Positions 59,967 through 64,000 of a DNA stretch of 64,000 bases are shown here, piece by piece. This stretch comes from Liolophura sinensis (lineage: Eukaryota > Mollusca > Polyplacophora > Chitonida > Chitonidae): contig NC_088306.1 in assembly GCF_032854445.1 (NCBI RefSeq), forward strand, positions 8,704,193-8,768,192, read 5' to 3'. The notes beneath the pieces were generated by a model, which had not been told where the DNA came from, made no database searches, and was given only the letters and a program-made list of their open reading frames with translations. The first letter of the stretch is position 1; each line of letters opens with the position of its first letter. The position numbers were made by a program, and so were the translations under genes.

Positions 59967-60240
59967 GTAAAACCTCAAGCGTATATGCATACATATACAT
60001 TCATAAATGTAGTCTAGACGCAAGTTATCTCTTCTATAAGTAATCAAACATATTGTTAAATGCAATGCCTCGGTAATGACCGATATCCAATAAAATACTA
60101 AATAGGCTTTCTCATGGGGAATTCATATTAGACCAATGCGTATGGATGATATACAAGTAAATATATATATATATATAAATATATATAGGAAAAAAATTAA
60201 TAAAACGCCTTCTCAACTTTCTATATTCTGTTATATTCCA
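59967..60240. other. Intergenic with small AT microsatellite
   Basis: An AT-rich run with an ATATATATATATATA core spans about 60160-60187. Nothing else recognised. Confidence 0.4.
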
Positions 60241-60244
60241 ACTG

Positions 60245-60367
60245 CAGTTTCACCTGAATTGTGTCCGGTTTTCTCCCACCATAATGCTGGCGGCCATCGT
60301 ATAGGTGAAATATTCTTGAGTATGGCGTAAAACACCAATCAAATAAATAAACAAATAAATAAATACT
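60245..60367 (+). repeat. 5'-truncated SINE-A copy
   Basis: Starts at about TGTCCGGTTTTCTCCCACC and ends with a long AAATAAATAAACAAATAAAT tail. Confidence 0.8.
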
Positions 60368-60859
60368 TTAGGACACTAATCCACCAGGTCAGTGAAATGG
60401 TTCTACACCTAGCTTACTAATAACTGAAACCAAACATCTACCTCCTCTTTAACTGTGTTGAAGTCCGCCAAAAATTCTTTCATTCAGTAGGCCGTTCACC
60501 AATAACTCACACATAAGCCTTTATACCACTTTCACACTTAAGTATGATGTCATCCTTGCTAGCACTGTGTGACTTTCAATCACCTAAACACAGTGACCTA
60601 AATATCGTATTGTTAAATATGGCCATATAGTATAACTGCACTTTGGATTACCGTACAAGTTAACTCGTGTTTCGCCCAGTGCACGAGATCACTGGAGATG
60701 AAGATATCTTGTGACACTATCTAATCATGCGTTGGACGCTTATTCCGCGATTAATCTCTGTTGCTTTTCCTCATAAGCTGTATCAGGCAGACTATTTTTC
60801 TTCGTGTGCGCGCATGTATGTGTTTCTTTTAATCAATTTGCTAACTGTGGTTTTTCAAA
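60368..60859. other. Upstream region of the second CpeT-like gene
   Basis: Unique sequence with no recognised promoter element. A 62-codon frame at 60727-60915 overlaps the real start in another frame and is discarded. Confidence 0.35.
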
Positions 60860-63823
60860 ATGAGAATACGTTTCGCACTTGTGGTGTTGCTTATGTCAGC
60901 CGCATCCATATTTGACGCAAGTCCTATCAACGATGACTTCATTTATTTGCGTAAGATATTTCCTGGACAGTACGACAATTCATGGCAAGTTTTTATGGAT
61001 ATGGTAATAGATTTACCACCGCCTTTACAACACCAGCGTTTTTCCGCGGAAATCTTTGCAGAAAATGTCCCGATTTTCCCCAGCAACGTGGCAACATTTT
61101 ACCTGCAGGAATACACTGGAGGCGACCCGAAAAACATTGTGCGTCAGAAAATCTACGCCTTCCAGATTAATTCCACCACGCAGGAGATCATTACTAAATT
61201 CTACAGTTTTGTAGACCCAGCGAAATTCATCAATGCGCAGGATAATCCGGGCCTATTTCAGAATCTCACGTGGTCTGATTTAATTTACCTGCCCGGATGT
61301 GATGTCAAATGGGACCGCGTAGAGCCCTACTTGTTCCGGACGTCAGCGATAGACAGATGTGTCATTGTCTACAACAACGTGTCGGTAAGTGGTCCACTCT
61401 TGCACTGCGCGTGCATAAAGTAGACGTGAACGTACTATTATAATCAGTCTCTGAAAACCTCGTACTTTCCTGCAGTAACGGGTCAGACCGACAGTTCGGG
61501 ACCAGTAAATCGTTAACATACGTTCAATGGCAGAGAATAACAAGTGTTTCACTGCAGACTGACTTGCGCTCAACAGCTTCCTGGGGCCGATTCCATAAAG
61601 CCATTTCGGATTGCAGTCAAAATTTGAAATGCGATCTTAAAGCTTACATTTCAGCAAAAGAAATTCAAATACCCCCCGACCCCCCCCCCCATCCTCCTCC
61701 AATGTTATCTTCAGAAAAATGTATCCAAACCAGAAACTAAACATTATACAGAGTTTTAAAATTTTGACTTAAAGGATTAGTGTTCAGATTTATCATTTAT
61801 TCATAATTAACTACCCCTGTATATATTGTTAAATTCAGTGTAGAAATATTGAAAAAAGTACATAAATCTGAGTAATATGGCTCTTAAAATTACTAAATAA
61901 TTGGGCTGGATTTATGCATTTTTCCGCCAACACTCGGTAATCTCCGCCGAATCACGTCATACATGGCCAACCCTTACGAGCTGTCAGAGCTTCACCATTT
62001 AGCTCAGTGTTAAAAAAATCTACAAGAGTCACAAGCACATCGCATTTCTCCACGAGATGGTTTGCTTTTTTGGATACAAATGTAAAAACAGTCGGTCAAA
62101 GAACCATGGAATTATTTTCTTCAAGCTTCAAGACGATTTGGCCCTGAGGAACGTGTGGATTTACTGCACAAGACGGAAGGATTTTGTACCCACCAAAAAC
62201 AGGCCTATCTGCTCTCGTCATTTTACAGCTGAAAGCTACGGGAGTAATACAGCTTAATTTCTACAACAGCACCTATAAACAGTAGTTATAAAGTACTGTT
62301 GACTCAACTGAAAACCGATAAATACTAGATCTCTGAACATTAGCGCCATCATCCACATGGTACATGTATTTATATTGTACGCCTTTATATGCCCCTATAT
62401 AGTCATAAATTATTCGGAATGCCGAAAATAACATGTACCAGCGTTATCATGAAATATAAGTATGAACACAAAATCCCTTCGGGAATAGAATGATATATAT
62501 TGTTAAGCGGACAGAGGGAGAGAATAGTAAATAAATATTAAATGTTAATATAAACACATGACAAGTACAGTGTAACACAGGATAATCTATAATTTACCTG
62601 TAAGTATTGCCAGTGCGGTTGAATATGCCTGGACAAAGATCAAATTCAAAGTCTGAAAACTCGGAATATGAAGTCTGGCCAGAGATGTCTTTGTCATAAA
62701 TCGAAACAGCTCACTGTGGGTTCAAACTGATACGGCAGTATATTTACGTATGTAAATTTACGAATCCATGTCGAAAATGACATCGTTTTGATACATATCC
62801 CAAGGTTATTTAGACCAGCTACACTTGGGTTGGCCATCTGTGAATTCAATTGCTTGAGCCGCGCCACCCTACTTGGCGACCGGCCGGAGATCGGATAGGA
62901 TAGTTAATCTATTGCTTTCGGTGGATTTTGTCATTGCTGCATTTTTCAGAAGCCCTCCCGGTAATACACTGTTTGAACAGGCTATAGCCTGGGCTAATAG
63001 GTAAATCTGGACACTAATCCTTTAAGTCAAAAAGAACTTTGTGGAAGCGCCTTCCGCATGTAAGCAGTTGCTTGTAAATAAAACTGAGGTCGAAGGGGAA
63101 TATTTTTGTTCACATGGCTTACGCAGGAAAACACAGCTTACCCGCGTCATGAGCTGTTGTTGTATTTCAGAGCTTTTTTCCTCTTTGGCTAGCAGACTCT
63201 CCGCTGGAAGCCATTCCGACGCTACAGCCATGCGTCTAGCTAGATCGTAGATGTACCCTGGATATATTTTTGTCAGCCAGGTGCTTCACTTTAACAACAC
63301 ATAGATTGTTTTTTTTTTAAATATTTACAACTTGCGCTTATTATTTATTTATGTATGCGTTTGATGGGTGTTATTCACGCCGTTGTCAAGAATAATTCAC
63401 TTATACGACGGCGGCCAGCATTATGCTGAAAGGAATCCAGAGCCAGGGGGAAACCCACGATCTTCCGCACATTGCTGACAGACCTTACGACCAGAGACAA
63501 AGCCATCATCAACTGGACTTCAACTCGCAGCAACCGCGTTAATTGGTGAGAGGCTTCCGAGTCATTGCGCAGTGTTGGCACGCTAACTACCTCGGTCACG
63601 CGTCCCCTCACCCCATCCTCTGTGCATACTAATTATTTTTTATGACTCTCTCCTTTCAGTATGAGATCGTGGATAGTAACGACTTGACCCAAAATTATCT
63701 TACGGTAAATGAGAAGTGGACGTTTGTGTCTAACGGCAGTGTTTTCCGCGCTGGGATGCCATATAACCTGACAAAGCTAGACACTCCCAAAAGGACGAAA
63801 CCAATCTCTCAACACGCACTTGG
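60860..63823 (+). CDS. Second CpeT/CpcT-like gene, exons 1-2 only (runs off the window)
   Basis: Exon 1 (60860-61384, 175 residues) starts at an ATG followed by a hydrophobic signal peptide (FALVVLLMSAAS). Exon 2 is 63660-63823, 164 bp, the same length and phases as exon 2 of the gene at 53944. The encoded part matches its neighbour closely: PGQYDNSWQ, LQEYTGGDPKN, FYSFVDP and LPGCDVKWDR with the following Cys. I infer a tandem duplicate that will continue with VirK-like repeats beyond 64000. Intron 1 is 2275 bp against 329 bp in the neighbour, because of an inverted-repeat element and a SINE. Exon 2 ends at a good donor, GGGTAAGG. Confidence 0.88.
61764..63033. mobile_element. THAP-bearing DNA transposon with terminal inverted repeats
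   Basis: The left end TTGACTTAAAGGATTAGTGT, continuing with one C/T difference through CAGATTTA, is present inverted at 63001-63032, giving termini of about 30 bp over a 1.27-kb element. Inside is a short THAP zinc-finger frame. There is no transposase catalytic region, so the copy is non-autonomous. P-element-like transposons are the classic THAP-bearing group, but no 8-bp duplication was found, so the superfamily is inferred. Confidence 0.75.
62057..62257 (+). pseudogene. Truncated THAP domain open frame
   Basis: 66 residues starting MVCFFGYKC. It shows the C2CH zinc pattern C3, C9, C52, H55 followed by F56, with W34 at the conserved tryptophan position. Spacing between the first two cysteines is five residues, slightly long for THAP. 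The frame stops just after the HFTAESY segment, so the final AVPTIF box and any transposase domain are missing. It lies inside the inverted-repeat element and inside intron 1 of the second CpeT-like gene. It is best read as the remnant N terminus of a transposase. Confidence 0.7.
63335..63606 (-). repeat. Full-length diverged SINE-A in intron 1 of the second CpeT-like gene
   Basis: The reversed tail TTATTTATTTATGTATG is at the left and the head near GGCACGCTAACTACCTCGGTC is at the right. Its right end lies about 50 bp before the exon 2 acceptor. Confidence 0.82.
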
Positions 63824-63964
63824 GTAAGGAGCCTTCAGTGGGGCAGAACTCTTGGTTGGCAGTCGCCTTAAAATCATATATAAATGAGCATGAAGGAATT
63901 TTTGAAACCTTCCGTCCTCACTGTTGGTGAAGCCTTGGTGACACTACGCAGTCGGCGACCCTTG

Positions 63965-64000
63965 TCTATTTATTTATATATTTGATTGGTGTTTTACGCC
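63965..64000 (-). repeat. SINE-A copy cut by the window end
   Basis: Only the reversed tail and the GATTGGTGTTTTACGCC start of the body are visible. It would lie in intron 2 of the second CpeT-like gene. Confidence 0.8.

Overview
The window is animal nuclear DNA: AT-rich, gene-poor and full of short interspersed repeats. Its genes are split by GT-AG introns, and one ends in a conventional AATAAA polyadenylation signal. The dominant repeat is a tRNA-derived SINE with recognisable A and B boxes and an AAATAAATAAAT tail. The gene families (myristoylated GAPR-1-like CAP proteins, a dibasic-processed neuropeptide-like precursor, animal CpeT/CpcT-like secreted proteins) fit a lophotrochozoan, most likely a mollusc. 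The phylum is an inference and no species is claimed. Layout: 1-12.5 kb is intergenic, with many SINE copies, a 163-bp tandem array built from SINE pieces and a 31-bp tandem repeat. At 12.50-13.12 kb one exon encodes a 207-residue secreted precursor with two copies of FNPTGW and one predicted amidated helical peptide. 13.2-19.5 kb is intergenic. 19.51-22.23 kb and 25.94-32.65 kb hold two tandem four-exon genes of the GAPR-1/GLIPR2 branch of the CAP superfamily, with matching intron phases and an N-terminal MGCT acylation motif. 32.7-53.9 kb has no complete gene that I can support. It holds a large array of minisatellites (18-bp units in both orientations, 54-bp, 55-bp and 35-bp units), SINEs and a lone signal-peptide-like exon at 48.39 kb. 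53.94-58.48 kb is a complete six-exon gene for a 500-residue secreted protein: a CpeT/CpcT-like domain followed by two repeats that look VirK-like. 60.86 kb to the end starts a tandem paralogue. Its first two exons are present and the rest lies outside the window. Its first intron was enlarged by a THAP-domain-bearing element with terminal inverted repeats and by a SINE. How the genes work together: the two CAP genes are a local duplication probably acting at cytoplasmic membrane faces, and the two CpeT-like genes are a second duplication encoding secreted proteins. The neuropeptide-like gene stands alone. I see no operon-like or pathway link between the three groups. The most interesting content is the CpeT/VirK-like fusion pair, because both domains are best known from bacteria, followed by the FNPTGW precursor. 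Repeat nomenclature used here: SINE-A (dominant tRNA-derived family), SINE-B (tRNA-derived, V-SINE-like, ending in a CACTCACTC motif), element C (unclassified dispersed repeat beginning near GAGTAAAACC), SINE-D (a further tRNA-derived family). No search could be run, so family names rest on motif recognition by eye.
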